The notes below the pieces were generated by a model. It was given only the letters and a program-made list of their open reading frames with translations. It did not search any database and was not told the origin of the DNA. This document shows, piece after piece, positions 10,513 through 22,199 of a DNA stretch of 64,000 bases. A program made the position numbers and the translations under genes. The first letter of the stretch is position 1. Each line of letters opens with the position of its first letter. This DNA is from Platanthera guangdongensis (Eukaryota; Streptophyta; Magnoliopsida; Asparagales; Orchidaceae), in contig CM077166.1 in assembly GCA_039583875.1 (NCBI GenBank), positions 90,394,564 through 90,458,563 on the forward strand, given 5' to 3'.

Positions 10513-10653
10513 ACTTAGAAATTTTCAGCTTCAGTCCAGTGTATATCTAACCTGCACAAATAACTCAAACAAACATCAAATACATTCTGATGTATATCAT
10601 TGAGTTAGGTGAGGCTTCTTCAAATCAGGTACATTTGACCAATGTACCCAACA

Positions 10654-10668
10654 ATCTCCCCCTATTTG
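10654..10668 (-). other. C1 polypurine tract
   Basis: On the minus strand AAATAGGGGGAGAT abuts the start of the 3' LTR. Identical sequence is at the same place in C2 (58865-58879), and a close relative is in C4 (49910-49924). Confidence 0.85.
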
Positions 10669-10957
10669 GAGAAGTATAAAGTCATAACCCTTAGTCAATG
10701 ATATACACCACTCATAATTAAAAATTACAAAATGATGTAAAACATATAAATGACAACAGGGTAAACTTGAACATGTAATAAACCACACATGTATACTTAT
10801 TAAACATTGCAGAACAATTAAGAAACACACATATTTCAGAACATTCAAACTATATTTATCATATACTGTTCCAATAATGTTTCTTATACATTTTCAATGA
10901 AGTATTACAATGTTTTTCTCTTAACAAATTACAATAAGCAACAAGTTAATTCCTAAT

Positions 10958-13739
10958 CTAGTGCTGATCAGGTTCTTTGATAACAATCCCTTTTCCAGCT
11001 TTAACTTGAGCTTTCACAGCAGCAGCAGCAGCAGCAGCAGCCTCAGCTTCAGCAGTCTTCTTCCTTTTAGATCTTGCTTATCTGCCTTGATCTTCTGCCT
11101 TTCAAAATAATGATAGGCTTGGGAAAGTACTTGCTAGGCTCCACAGCTGTTGGAGGTAGCTTTCCTAACTTGCCTTCCTTCTGTGTTGGACAATGGCTTC
11201 TTGTCTAATCTCATGCTTTCTCCATTCAGCCTCTGAGAACCACTTGTTTCTCTCATGGGCATTATCCTTGGCTGCTTTCCAGGCTGTAAGAATTATGTTT
11301 CTAGAAGTAGGGCTCCATTGTTCAAAATCTGGCTTTTGCTCAGCAATTTCCCTAAACTTCTTCTTTGACAGCCTAGTTTCTTCTTCTTTATCCAATGCCT
11401 CTTGCATAGCAGCTGTGATAGGTTGAACAACCTTTTCCAGAATAACATTTGGCTTGCCAGCAGTTGGACTATACATAGTGCTTACATCAGCATGAATCAT
11501 TTCAAAGTCTGGAGGTGGATAGATTACATCAGCCACTGCTTGTTGCTCACCTCCAAGAAATGTTCCTTGAATACCAGATTCACCTACTTCATTGTCATCA
11601 CACAGGGGAGGATATCCAAGTGTAGCCCTTATAGAATTTGAAATCCATTTTGCATGCTCAGAACTGGCCTTGACTAACACTCTCTCCCCCTTTATGACTT
11701 CTTGAGCCATATGATCCCTTACATCATCTTTCTGAAACCGGATTTGGCTATCCAAATATCTTATGCCCTCTTTAAAGAAAGGTCTAAGCTTTGTAAGCTG
11801 TTCTGATATGACCTTCTGGGAATCTTTTATGGCATTTTTAACAGCAGCAATCTCTGCTTGAAATATCTTATCAAAATCAGCTTTGGCAGCAGCTGAGGAA
11901 GTTGAAGGTTCATCTGACTTATTCTTATTTCAGTGACATTGCATTGTGAGATGCAGTCAAGTTATCATTCATCCTCAACTGATTCTCCAGCACATAGCCT
12001 TGCTTGACTGCTATATCATCCACTTTCTCTTTAATTTCTTCTTGATGTTTAGCTAGATAGACCACAGCATTAGCACCCTTGGTAAAACAATCAGTCATTG
12101 CTGTTTTATTAAGGTTCATTTCAAACCTTATAGACTTGATTTCCTGGCCCAGATCAGATTGTAGTGCTTTGTGCCCTTCATCAACATAAGTTTCTAAGGC
12201 TTTCCTTTGTTCATCCATCTTGATTTGCATTGCAAGCAGTAGAGCACTATAATCAGTGGATGGAGCTTGTTGAACTAGTGAATGCTGAGCAACTGTTTGT
12301 AGAGCCTTCTTATAGCTTTGGCTCCTCCTCTTGAATACAAAGAACTTCTTTTTCTTAGCTTGCTCAGCTTCCTCATCTTCAGAGTCAGATGTACTTGCTA
12401 TATCCACCCTATCCTTAGGGCTGGATGTTCTTTCAGTATGCACATCTTGTGCCTGCTCAGAATCTAGCCTTATAGGCTCTTCTATTATATCCAAAGTCTC
12501 CCCCTCAGCAACAGCATCCTTCACTGCATCAGCAGCAGTCTTTTCCATATCAAAATCTTCTTGATCCAAGTTCAAAAACAGATCTTCCATGGTATACTCT
12601 GGTGGAGACTGTGCAGGAGATGTCCTTGGTTCTTCAACCACTGCATCAGGTATCACAACAGATGTGTCTGGAAGAACAACATCTGGTTCTTGTGCTTGCT
12701 GAGTTTGCTGATGGTCATCAGACAAATCAGAATTTGATATAGAAAAATTCAAATGTTAAGATCAACAAGTACCTCTTGAATGATGAGAGTAGCCTGCTCA
12801 CTATCCAGTGTAGATGGATGTTCTACAGCTGGAGGCTCCCCCTGGATATCAGCTGGCTCCTGAGGAGCAGGTGACTTTGCTGCAGTCACATCTACTGGAC
12901 TTTCAGGAGTGAAGACCACCTGTTCTTCACTGCCTGAGCTGCTTGAGGACTCTTGAGGCACAGCAGCTGTCTTCCTTTTCTTCCTGGGAGGAGAGTCTGT
13001 CTTAGAAGTTTGTTTCTCAGGGGTGGCCAAGTCCTTTGACACCAGCACCCTTTCCCATCTTGAGAATATTCTGGAGTCCATTCTCCTCATATGATTTATC
13101 TTTGTTCCTGCAGCAGTGCTCATTACCTCTGGAATGGATCCAGCCAGGTAGAGACTTATAATCCTGCCCAGATTGGGCTTCTTCAGGCTTTCCTTCACTT
13201 TCTCAAAAACCACCATTGACCAATCTGTCTTCAGAGTGAAGATGATTCTGGTCATTACTTCAAACATGGAGGCAGACACCCTGTCATGCCCTCCTGGTTT
13301 GCACAGAATTACCTTGCCCACTACTTCTGACAAGAACTTGCCTTGATTGTTCATCCCCTTCCTATTGAAGACTGATCCCACCTTCATCTGTGAATCCAGT
13401 CCACACCAAGTAAGAGCTTCCCTGGTCTTAGAAGCAGTTACCTCCTCTTCTTCTTGAATCTTAGGTAGCTGAAGTACCTTTCTCAAAGACTTGGGGATAG
13501 TTTGACTTTGGTGCCATGCACCCTGGACTTGATTCTGAATCCAGAGTCGTCCACAGTTGCTTGAGTAAGAAATTCAATACTTCTTTCTTCCAGATTTTCG
13601 TTGGTTCTGAAACCAAGAATTCCAGTCCTGAATCGCTGACTAGGGTAATCACCGATTTGAATTCCTGATCGCTGTCGTCAAATGCGCCTCGCACGAGCTC
13701 ATAGCCCTCGTTGACGTTCTCTTCCAGCTTGGGAGCCAT
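10958..13739 (-). pseudogene. C1 ORF3, large nuclear-type protein 3' of pol
   Basis: The start is the ATG at 13739 (MAPKLEENVNEGYELVRG); the intended stop is at 10958. A copy free of indels would have about 926 codons. The N-terminal half is globular (ALTWCGLD, SVFNRKGMNNQGKFLS, RIIFTLKTDWSMVV, IFSRWERVLV). It is followed by an NLS-like PPRKKRKTAA, a Ser/Glu-rich acidic middle, a charged, probably coiled-coil segment (MQIKMDEQRKALETYVDEGH), and a Lys/Ala-rich tail with an alanine run at 11019-11043. No signal peptide or membrane helix is evident. SIRE-type elements are known to carry an 'envelope-like' ORF here; this protein looks nuclear instead. Frameshifts relative to C2 occur near 13500, 12750, 11930 and 11760. 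Confidence 0.75.
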
Positions 13740-13773
13740 TAGGGTTTGAAGATTTAGTCTTGAGAAGAGAGAA

Positions 13774-14213
13774 ATGTCGACACAAGAGTTTAGGTCTCGA
13801 AACTTTGAAAGCGTGTCGACAATCAAAGACAGAACCCTATTTATACCTTTCCTGTTTGAAGACGAACAGGCGGGAGGAATTTCTAATGATGTGTCGACAC
13901 TGTCAATAAGTGTCGACACTGACCTATAATGTCTCGACACTCATGTGTCGACACAAATTTAGTTAACAGATTCTATGTGTCGACACTTGGTTAAGTGTCG
14001 ACACCACTATACTCGACATGTGTCGAGACTTTACTTAGAAAAATTCTGAGTAAAACTTAAGTGTCGACACCTTAGTGGATGTGTCGACACCTACTCGACA
14101 TGTGTCGACACTAACATTCTGAAGTGTCGACACTAACTTCCTAGATGTGTCGACACCATTTTCTGAAGTGTCGACACTTACTATTCTGTGTCGACATAGA
14201 CTTGTCTATGTGT
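13774..14213. promoter_or_regulatory. C1 internal promoter region with palindrome array
   Basis: Between pol and ORF3 lie about 15 GTGTCGACAC copies or variants, mostly 18-23 bp apart where paired. A minus-strand TATA box, TATAAATAGGG, is at 13835-13845, about 100 bp upstream of the ORF3 ATG. Most palindromes are upstream of the TATA; two lie between it and the ATG. The layout repeats that of LTR U3. C2 has the same region at 61981-62428, with its TATA at 62042-62052. Confidence 0.7.
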
Positions 14214-14251
14214 CGACACCTTTTTACTTAGCCAATTTTTGTTCTGTATAC

Positions 14252-17200
14252 TTAGTCTAAGTTTATCATACCTAGTTCAATTTTGAACTTATTAAACTTA
14301 GCTTCATCTAAGGGCTTAGTGAACATATCAGCTATCTGATTATCTGTTTTAACATATTCAAGTGCAATATCATTTCTTTCTACATGCTCCCTAAGAAAGT
14401 GATATTTTATCTCAATATGTTTAGTTCTACTATGAGATACAGGATTATTAGCTATGGAAATAGCACTAGTAGAATCACAATAAAGTGGAGTTCTACTTAC
14501 CTGACATCCATAGTCTTCTAGCTGATGTTGAATCCATAGAAGTTGAGCACAGCAACTTCCTGCAGCTATATACTCTGACTCAGCTGTGGAGATGGCCACA
14601 CTGGTTTGCTTCTTACTACTCCAAGAGATAAGTCTTCCACCTAGGAATTGACAGGATCCAGTTGTGCTTTTTCTATCTTCCTTGCATCCTGCAAAGTCTG
14701 CATCTGAATAGCCTGTTAGATCAAAATCTCCATTCCTAGGGTACCAGAGGCCTAGATAAGGTGTGCCCTTTAGATATCTCAAGATTCTCTTGACTGCAGT
14801 CAAGTGAGACTCTTTGGGGCAGGCTTGATACCTGGCACAAACACATGTAGCATACATAATGTCAGGCCTACTTGCAGTCAAGTATAGTAAGGAGCCAACT
14901 ATCCCTCTATACAAGGTTTCATCTACAGGTTTCCCTGCATCATCCTTGCTTAGAGACATACTTGACCCCATAGGAGTCTTCATGGTACTGGAGGAATCCA
15001 TACCATATTTCCTTATGAGTTCTAGGGTGAACTTAGACTGACATATGGAAAGACCACTTTCAGTCTGTTTAACTTGGAGACCCAAGAAAAACTTCAGTTC
15101 TCCCATACTACTCATTTCAAATTGACTCTGCATAAGCTTTGCAAACTTTTTGCAAAGGCTACTTTCAGTAGACCCAAATATAATGTCATCTACATATATT
15201 TGGACAAGTATTACTTTGCCTCTAGATTCCCTAAGGAATAGAGTCTTATCTATTTTCCCCCTTGTGAACTTGTTCTCAATGAGGAAACTAGATAGGGTTT
15301 CATACCAAGCTCTAGGAGCTTGCTTTAACCCATACAATGCTTTCCTAAGTCTATAGACATAATGTGGAAAAGTAGATCAACAAAACCTGAAGGCTGCTCC
15401 ACATATACTTCTTCTTTTAAATTACCATTAAGGAATGCTGACTTCACATCCATTTGGTATACTTTGAATCCTTGGTAGGTTGCATAGGCCAAGAACATCC
15501 TTATGGCTTCCAGTCTGGCTACTGGAGCAAAGGTTTGATCAAAATCAATACCTTCTTCTTGCCTATATCCTTTTGCAACCAATCTTGCCTTATTCTTAAT
15601 GATGACTCCTTGTTCATCTAACTTGTTTCTGTAGATCCACTTTGTTCCTATCACATTGTGATCTTTAGGCTTAGGAACTAAGTCCCAAACCTTGCACCTC
15701 TTGAACTGGTTTAGCTCTTCCTGCATAGCTTCAGTCCACTGTGGATCTTGTATAGCTTCTTCAAATTTCTTTGGTTCTATCTGAGACAGAAAACTTGAAT
15801 ATATTGCAGCATTCTGATTTCTGCTCCTTGTCTGAACACCTTGTCTTGGATCTCCAATGATCAGCTCCACTGGATGATCTCTTAGATGCCTGTTGGCTGG
15901 AGGCATCCTTACTTCTGGTTGTACTTCTTCATCATCTTCATCATGCTGAGTTCCTTGAACTTCTTCAGCTCCTGGTACATGTAGTTCTCCCCCTGGACAT
16001 AAGCCATCTTCTTCTACTTGCTGTCTTGCAGCAGGTACATCTTCTATGGTTAGCTTGTCCATCTTCTTAGAAAGACCTGTGGGGCTGCACACACTACTAG
16101 ACAACTCATTGTTAATAAGAAGTGTCTCATCAAAAACTACATGCACAGACTCCTCTACAACTTGTGTAGTCAAGTTGTAGACTCTATAAGACTTACTATT
16201 ACTGCTGTACCCAACAAACACTCCCTCTTGGGATTTGGCAGCAAACTTAGTTAAGTAAGTCTTCCCATTGTTAAGTATGAAGCATTTACAACCAAAAATC
16301 CTGAAATAGGATAGGTTTGGTTTCCTGCCTTTCACTACTTCATAGGGGGTCTTGTTTAACCTTTTAGTTATGGTAGCTCTATTTATCACATGGCATGCAG
16401 TGTTTACTGCTTCAGCCCAGAAATATTCTGGTAGTGAAGAATCACTTAATAGAGTCCTACCAGCTTCTATCAAGGTTCTATTTTTCCTTTCAGCAATGCC
16501 ATTTTGCTGAGGTGTTCTTGGTGAAGAGAATTCTTGAAATATCCCATAGTCTTCACATAGTTTTGTCATGCTTTCAGATTGAAACTCTGTACCATGGTCA
16601 CTTCTAATTTTGACCACTGTACAGTTCAATTCATTCTGAATTTGCTTAACAAAACTGTGGAAGACACTAGGTGTTTCAGATTTCTGCTTTAAGAAGAACA
16701 CCCAGGAAAACCTTGAGTAGTCATCAACAACTACAAAGGTGTAGACCTTCCTACCTAAGCTGTGAACTGGCATTGGACCAAATAGATCCATATGCAAGAG
16801 ATATAAACATCTCACAGCATCCTTGTTGTCAATGCTTCTAAAGGTGGATTTAGTCTGCTTGCCCTTTTGACAAGCTGAGCAAATGCCATCTTTGACACAC
16901 TTAACTTGAGGACCATTCCTCACTAACTCTTTACTAAAGAGTTTGCCAATAGTCTTGTAATTTAGATGAGCAAGCCTCTTGTGCCACTTGACACATTGAG
17001 AGACTGTCTCATCAGCTACAAGACAAACTGGAGAACTATTGTTCTCAACCATAATGTCTAAACAATAGACATTTCTCTTCCTATAACCTGTCAAAATGAT
17101 CTTTTGATCACTAGACCTCTTGATATGACAACCATTTTTAACAAATGAGATGTCATACCCTACATCACTTAATTGACTTATACTAATGAGGTTATGTTTC

Positions 17201-18729
17201 AAACCTTTAACATAAGCCACTTGAGTAATGGTAACTAAGTTAGAAGATATGTTACCAAACCCTTTGATGATTCCTTTTTCTGAACCACCAAAGGTCACCT
17301 TTGGACCATTCTTGATAGGGATGTAGTCCTTCAGTAGTCCCCTAGTTCCAGTCATGTGTCTGGAACATCCACTATCCAAGTACCATGTAGGGGTATGGTC
17401 ACTTGGATTCTCCTGACTGGGTCCTGGCTGCTCCAGGTTTTTGGTACTTTCAGTCAAAGCCATCAGTCCTTGGCTTTGACAGTCTTCTTGCTCATAGATA
17501 GATTCCATGATCTGCATGAACTCTTCTTCTTCTTCAGCAAATAGCCCAATATAGGCTTCAGCATCTGTCTCTGTGTCTGAAGAAGACATATCTGAAAGAG
17601 TCTTCTCATTCTTTGCAACAAAGGACTTCTCCTTCTTTCCTTTGAAGTGTGTTTTCTTCTTGTCACTGGATTCCTTCCTTCTTTCAGGACAGTCTGCAAT
17701 AACATGGCCCTGTCTATTGCAGCAGTAACAAATTATCTTGGATCCAGTTGCCTTACTTGTCTTGGTCCTTTTCTTGTCCTTCTTTGAAGGCTTCTTTTCC
17801 AGATACTGAACCTCTTTCCCTTTGGAAGATGAAGGTCTAGACCTCCACTGTTTCTTCTTAAGGAACTTCTGAAAATGTCTGGTGAATGCAGCAAAGTCTT
17901 CATCACTTTCACTGCTTGTAGATTTTGTACTTTCAGATTCTTCAGATTCTGATTCAACTACCTCAGGAGGAGGAGTTGATGACTTGGTCCTGCTCTTTCT
18001 AGGTACATCTGACTTAAAGGCAACAGTCTTTTCTCTGTATTCAGTCCTTGTTGACTTTTCTTCTTCTTTTCTTACTGACAATTGCATCTCATAGGATAAC
18101 AACTTGCCAAAAAGTGTGGGAGGAGGAATTTCTCCCAACTTTGCCATTTCTCTGATGGCACAAATCTTGGTGTCCCAGTCTTTGGTTAGGGACCTTAAGA
18201 ATTTGTCATTCAACTCATAGTTTGTGAACTCTCTTCCATATGACATGAGTTCATTTACAATTCTATAAAATTTCTTATAGCATTCAGTGATGCTATCTCC
18301 TCTTCCTTGCCTAAAACTCTCATATTCTTGATTAAGCAAGGACTTCCTATCTTGCCTTACTTCTTCAGAACCTTCCATGTAGACAATGAGGGTATCCCAC
18401 ATTTCTTTTGCAGTTTTACAGTGAATAAGGTTCTGGAAGGTGGCATCATCAATTGCACTGACTATAATGTTCTGTGCCCTTTTGTCCATAGTTGCTAGGA
18501 CAATCTCATCCTTGGTCATTTCAGAGAAATCCTTTGGAGTCCTCTGATTTGCATCCAAAACTGAAATCTTCATAGGCACATATGGCCCTTCTTTGACTGT
18601 GATGTATATTCTAGGGTCAGAGGCTTCCATAAACAGCCTAACCCTCTCTTTCCAGATCCCAAAGATCTCTTTTCTGCATATAGGTAGTTTCATTGAACCC
18701 AACTCCTTATGATTCTCTGAAGAACCCAT
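14252..18729 (-). pseudogene. C1 gag-pol polyprotein (copia), one frameshift
   Basis: It starts MGSSENHKE at 18729. Approximate residues: UBN2-type Gag 1-240; CCHC knuckle [14 protein letters not shown] near 335; protease [11 protein letters not shown] near 450; GAG-pre-integrase zinc module ([16 protein letters not shown]) near 590; integrase with HMDLFGP, SDHGTEF and [10 protein letters not shown] with [21 protein letters not shown] and the YVDDIIFGS box (near 15190); RNase H with DADFAGC and STAESEY. This order, integrase before RT, is diagnostic of Ty1/copia. One base is missing near 15376 compared with C2, splitting the frame (18729-15325 and 15337-14252). Gag and pol are otherwise a single frame. 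Confidence 0.95.
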
Positions 18730-18827
18730 GTTCTTGATTTTCTTGAAACTGTTTCCTGTTTCCTGACTTAACTGAATCTGCCAAACTGGATCTCCTCAGA
18801 CAGTTAGTCCTGATTTTGAGGAACCTC

Positions 18828-18840
18828 GCTTTGATACCAC
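18828..18840 (-). other. C1 primer-binding site (tRNA-iMet)
   Basis: On the minus strand TGGTATCAAAGCG lies one base from the 5' LTR. It is complementary to the 3' end of plant initiator tRNA-Met, the usual copia primer. The gag ATG is about 100 bp downstream. Confidence 0.9.
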
Positions 18841-18841
18841 T

Positions 18842-20889
18842 TGAAAGATATGGTACCTAAACACCTAGAGGGGGGGGGGGGGGTGAATAGGTGACCTAAA
18901 CTTTTTTAACTTTTGTTTGACAGCACAACAGTTTATCACAGATTATTACAGTTAACAGCAATTTCAGAAATCACACAGGAAAGCCACAACACAGCACAGC
19001 ACAGCAGACACACTAATTTTATAGTGGTTCCCCAATCTTTGGGTACATCCACTTTCCCCCTTCGCCTATCTAGCAGTGTACTAGATTCGGCCAAACTTCT
19101 CCACTAGCTCAGAACCCAACAAGGTTCCTACCTCAGGCCCAAAGCCTTACACTCAGCCAAAAGGCCTACACTCAGCCACCCAGGCCTACACTCAGCCAAT
19201 CAAAGGCCTACACTCAGAGTTCTTCAACTCCTACACTCAGGCACCAAGCCCTACCCTCAGCCTTTATAAAATAGGCTTACAATCACTCAGATCCAATGGA
19301 TCTTACAAGTTATAATAGAAATTACAAATTCTAACTCTACAACTCAGAAGGAATGAGAGGAGTTGAGAGTTTCTTGGAGAGTTCTTGGAAGAACTCAGCT
19401 TGATCCAAACTGACTTAGCTTTCTTCAAAGCTTCTTGAGTAGAACTGAATTAGTCTGAATCTTCTGCAGTTGATCCTTGATCTCTGCTTCTTGAAATCCA
19501 GATGACTCTGAATTCTTCTTCTCAGCCTTAGTTCCAAAGACTGAATCCTTGGTTGGAGCTCTCTCTCTCCAACTACTTAGATCTGCAGTTGGACTGCCTG
19601 ATCTTCTTGTGTTGATCTTCTGTGTATCACTTCTTGATTTAGTCTGATCAACTACTTCAATCACACCATGTAATGTTTGTGAACTTCTTAATTATTGTCA
19701 CTCTACATTTCTGTAGACTGTGGGTGCCTATTTATAGGCTTCCTTCATGGTAACCGGCTGATCCGGTTTATAACAGTCTTTTGACTTTGCTGACAGTTGC
19801 TGTAGACCGGCTGGATTGGCAGCTGTCATGTCAACCAGTCACTTCTTGAAATTCTCTAACTGTCAGTTAGTGTCGAGACTTTCTGTTCTTAAGTGTCGAC
19901 ACTTATAGACCAAGTGTCGACACATGTTGTGTAAGTGTCGACACAAGTCTACAAGGTGTCGACACATTCCCTTGTATGTCTCGACACAGTTTCTTCTGCA
20001 TGTGTCGACACTGAAATTGAGTGTCGACACAAGCACTTGTACTTCATTCTTTCTGTATTCTTCTAAGTGTCGACACATCTCCTTTGTGTCGACACATCTT
20101 CATGTGTAGAAACTGTCAAGTGTCGACACTGCTTCTTGGTGTCGACACAAGTCTTCATTCTTGATTCTTCAGCTGAGTGTCGACACATTCCATTAGTGTC
20201 GACACTTATACTTAGAATATTTTACAAGTTTTCTGTTCTTTGCTAAGTGTCGACACAGCTCCTTGTGTCGACACTTTCTTCAAGTGTTGAGTCTTCTGGT
20301 TATGTGTCGACACATTGTGCTGAGTGTCGACACATTCTTTAAGTGTTGACTTCTTTGAGTGTGTGTCGACACATTATGCTGAGTGTCGACACATTCTTCA
20401 TATGTTGACTCTTTTGATTGAGTGTCGACACATTGTGTTGAGTGTCGACACTTGTACTTAGTCTCTGCAGAATTATGCTGAGTGTCGACACAACTCCAAG
20501 TGTCGACACTGTCTGGTGTTGACTCAGCTCTTCAAGATGTCGACACTTCTGCTAAGTGTCGACACAGCTTTTCTGCATCCTTCTACACTGAGTGTCGACA
20601 CAGCTCCAAGTGTCGACACTTTCTGACTGGTGTCGACTCTTCTTCCCTGGTGTCGACACAATGACTCCAAGTGTCGACACTGCTTGTCTGGGTGTCGACA
20701 CAAGCTTTCTCAAGTGTCGACACTTTGCCTCTGGGTGTCGACACATGGACTTAGAAATTTTCAGCTTCAGTCCAGTGTATGTCTAACCTGCACAATTAAC
20801 TCAAACAAACATCAAATACATTCTGATGTATATCATTGAGTTAGGTGAGGCTTCTTCAAATCAGGTACATTTGACCAATGTACCCAACA
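18842..20889 (-). repeat. C1 5' LTR
   Basis: 2048 bp, TGTTGGGTAC...ATATCTTTCA on the minus strand. The palindrome array is at 19869-20752 and the TATA at 19727-19738. A run of 14 G (plus strand) starts at 18870. It keeps the palindrome at 20692-20701 that is missing from the 3' LTR. Confidence 0.95.
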
Positions 20890-21195
20890 GTCGAGGCTCT
20901 CCATCAAGGCACATGCGGTGGCTGACTTCTTGGCTGACTATGTCGCAGAGCTGGGAGAGGGGGAAGCACAGCCGAATGAGGCGTGGAAGATGTATGTTGA
21001 CGGGGCCTCAGGGAAGCATTCCCTGGGGGGAGGGGTAGTGCTGGTAAGCCCCCAGGGGGTCGCCATAGAGCAGGCGGTGTCGCTACACTTCCCGGTCACC
21101 AATAACCAGGAAGAGTACGAGGCCGTCATAGCCGGGTTGCGGTTGCCTAAGGAGCTCGGGTTTCACGGCGTGGAAGCGTTCACATATTCACTAGT
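20890..21195 (+). pseudogene. Tat-type Ty3 RNase H, right fragment
   Basis: After the GTCGA duplication the frame reads IKAHAVADFLADYV, then WKMYVDGASGKHSLGGG, VVLVSPQGVAIEQAV and NNQEEYEAVIAGLRL. This is the RNase H domain of Tat-lineage Ty3 elements (catalytic Asp in YVDGAS, Glu in EEYEA). It continues the fragment ending at 8632. Homology fades near 21195, and unrelated coiled-coil sequence follows. Confidence 0.85.
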
Positions 21196-21200
21196 GGTGG

Positions 21201-21708
21201 ATGTCGACCCGGCTGTTGGCCTACGACTCCACTCGCGCTTTGATGCGTGGGCTGGAGCTTGCGCACATGTGCGCCCGACGGAGCATTACGATAGACCGCA
21301 ACTTCCAAGACATGTTCAAGGCCAGGGACGATGCGGTGGCCCAGGCGGCCTCTCTGGCCAAGGAGCTGGCCGAGGCCCAGCAAATGTTATCCTAGCGCAA
21401 GCGGAAGGGGTAAGCGAGACCTTTCACAATCACTTGTTCTTGCCTTCCTAGCCCTTCTCTTATGCTAACCTTCCATCGTTCAGGATTCCGCTCAAGCCGC
21501 ACTTCGCGAGGAGCTATCACAGGCCCGATATGACAACATTCTCTTGCGGGAGCAGATCGCGTGCCTCGAGGCGAGTGCAGCCCCTCCGTTGGACGAGAGA
21601 TTGAAGAGCCAGTATTACTCGGCTTATGACATCGACAAGCTGCTCCAGGGGAACGCGCAAGCCACCGTAAAGTTGACGCTGAAGACGCGAGTGGCGCGAT
21701 TAGAATAA
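21201..21708 (+). pseudogene. Coiled-coil gene fragment with one intron
   Basis: Exon 1 reads from ATG 21201 (MSTRLLAYDSTRALMRGLEL) through a helical, Ala/Glu-rich stretch (ARDDAVAQAASLAKELAEAQ). A GTAAGC donor is at 21410 and a TCGTTCAG acceptor ends at 21483. Exon 2 (21484-21708) reads DSAQAALREELSQARYDN through LLREQIACLEA to a TAA. The donor is phase 0 in the frame that matches exon 2, but exon 1 reaches a TAG at 21393 one frame off, so a 1-nt indel has broken it. I do not recognise the family. It could be a captured host gene piece or an accessory ORF of a Tat element. Confidence 0.5.
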
Positions 21709-22199
21709 GTGATAAGTATATATATAAAGAGAGAAGAAAACAAAAACTATCACAGCAAACAGAAATAAATAATAGAGCATTCTAGACGACATAAAAAATT
21801 TATAGTGGTTCCCCTAAACTTGGGTACATCCACTCTTCTACCACCCTGGTAGGAATCCACTAACATGTTTTTGATCAGGTGCCCTGCCACCATAGGTTTT
21901 TACTCAGGTGCCTTATCACCACAAGATCTATTTTTTCATGGGAGATCGAACAACCCTTTTGAGCTTTTGATCAGGTGCCCAAAAACCAAACTAAGTCTTT
22001 TGATCAGGAGACATACCAACTAAAGGGGTTAACTTTTGAAGGGAGTTATAACCCTGTACACAGTTGGAAATAAAAAGTGATGTTATCTTCTCTTTCTCAA
22101 ACAACTAAGAAGACTTCAGTGGATGATGGTGTCAAAGCTTCCCCTGAGATGAAAAATGGTTCAGGAAGATGAGAGCTTTGCACAGGGTGTAAGCCTTGA
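21709..22199 (-). mobile_element. SIRE-like LTR fragment
   Basis: Similar in order and content to the C4 LTR (about 48070-48470): ACTATCACAGC, GGTGGTTCCCC-like, GTACATCC, 'TTTTGATCAGGTGCC' blocks, and GAATGGTTCAGGAAGATG. It joins pol sequence directly near 22200, so everything between has been deleted. Confidence 0.7.

Larger units (their letters stand above)
8633..10653 (-). repeat. C1 3' LTR
   Basis: On the minus strand it begins TGTTGGGTAC and ends ATATCTTTCA. U3 contains about 30 copies of GTGTCGACAC or one-base variants between 9655 and 10512. A TATA box follows at 9514-9525. Just inside the U5 end is a run of 11 G (plus strand) near 8660. Compared with the 5' LTR it lacks 21 bp between two adjacent palindromes at 10456. 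Confidence 0.95.
8633..20889 (-). mobile_element. C1: full-length SIRE/Maximus-like copia element
   Basis: The 12.3-kb element lies on the minus strand. It has two near-identical ~2-kb LTRs (8633-10653 and 18842-20889) with TG...CA ends, a tRNA-iMet primer site next to the 5' LTR, a polypurine tract next to the 3' LTR, gag-pol, a second promoter region and a large third ORF downstream of pol. A perfect 5-bp duplication, GTCGA, flanks it (8628-8632 and 20890-20894). LTR similarity implies recent insertion. One 1-nt deletion in pol and indels in ORF3 make this copy defective. C2, at the right end of the window, is the same family. Confidence 0.95.

Noticed and set aside
10958..13739. Calling ORF3 an envelope gene
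   Set aside because: Position fits SIRE 'env-like' ORFs, but no signal peptide, membrane span or fusion-like segment is seen, and an NLS-like motif is present.
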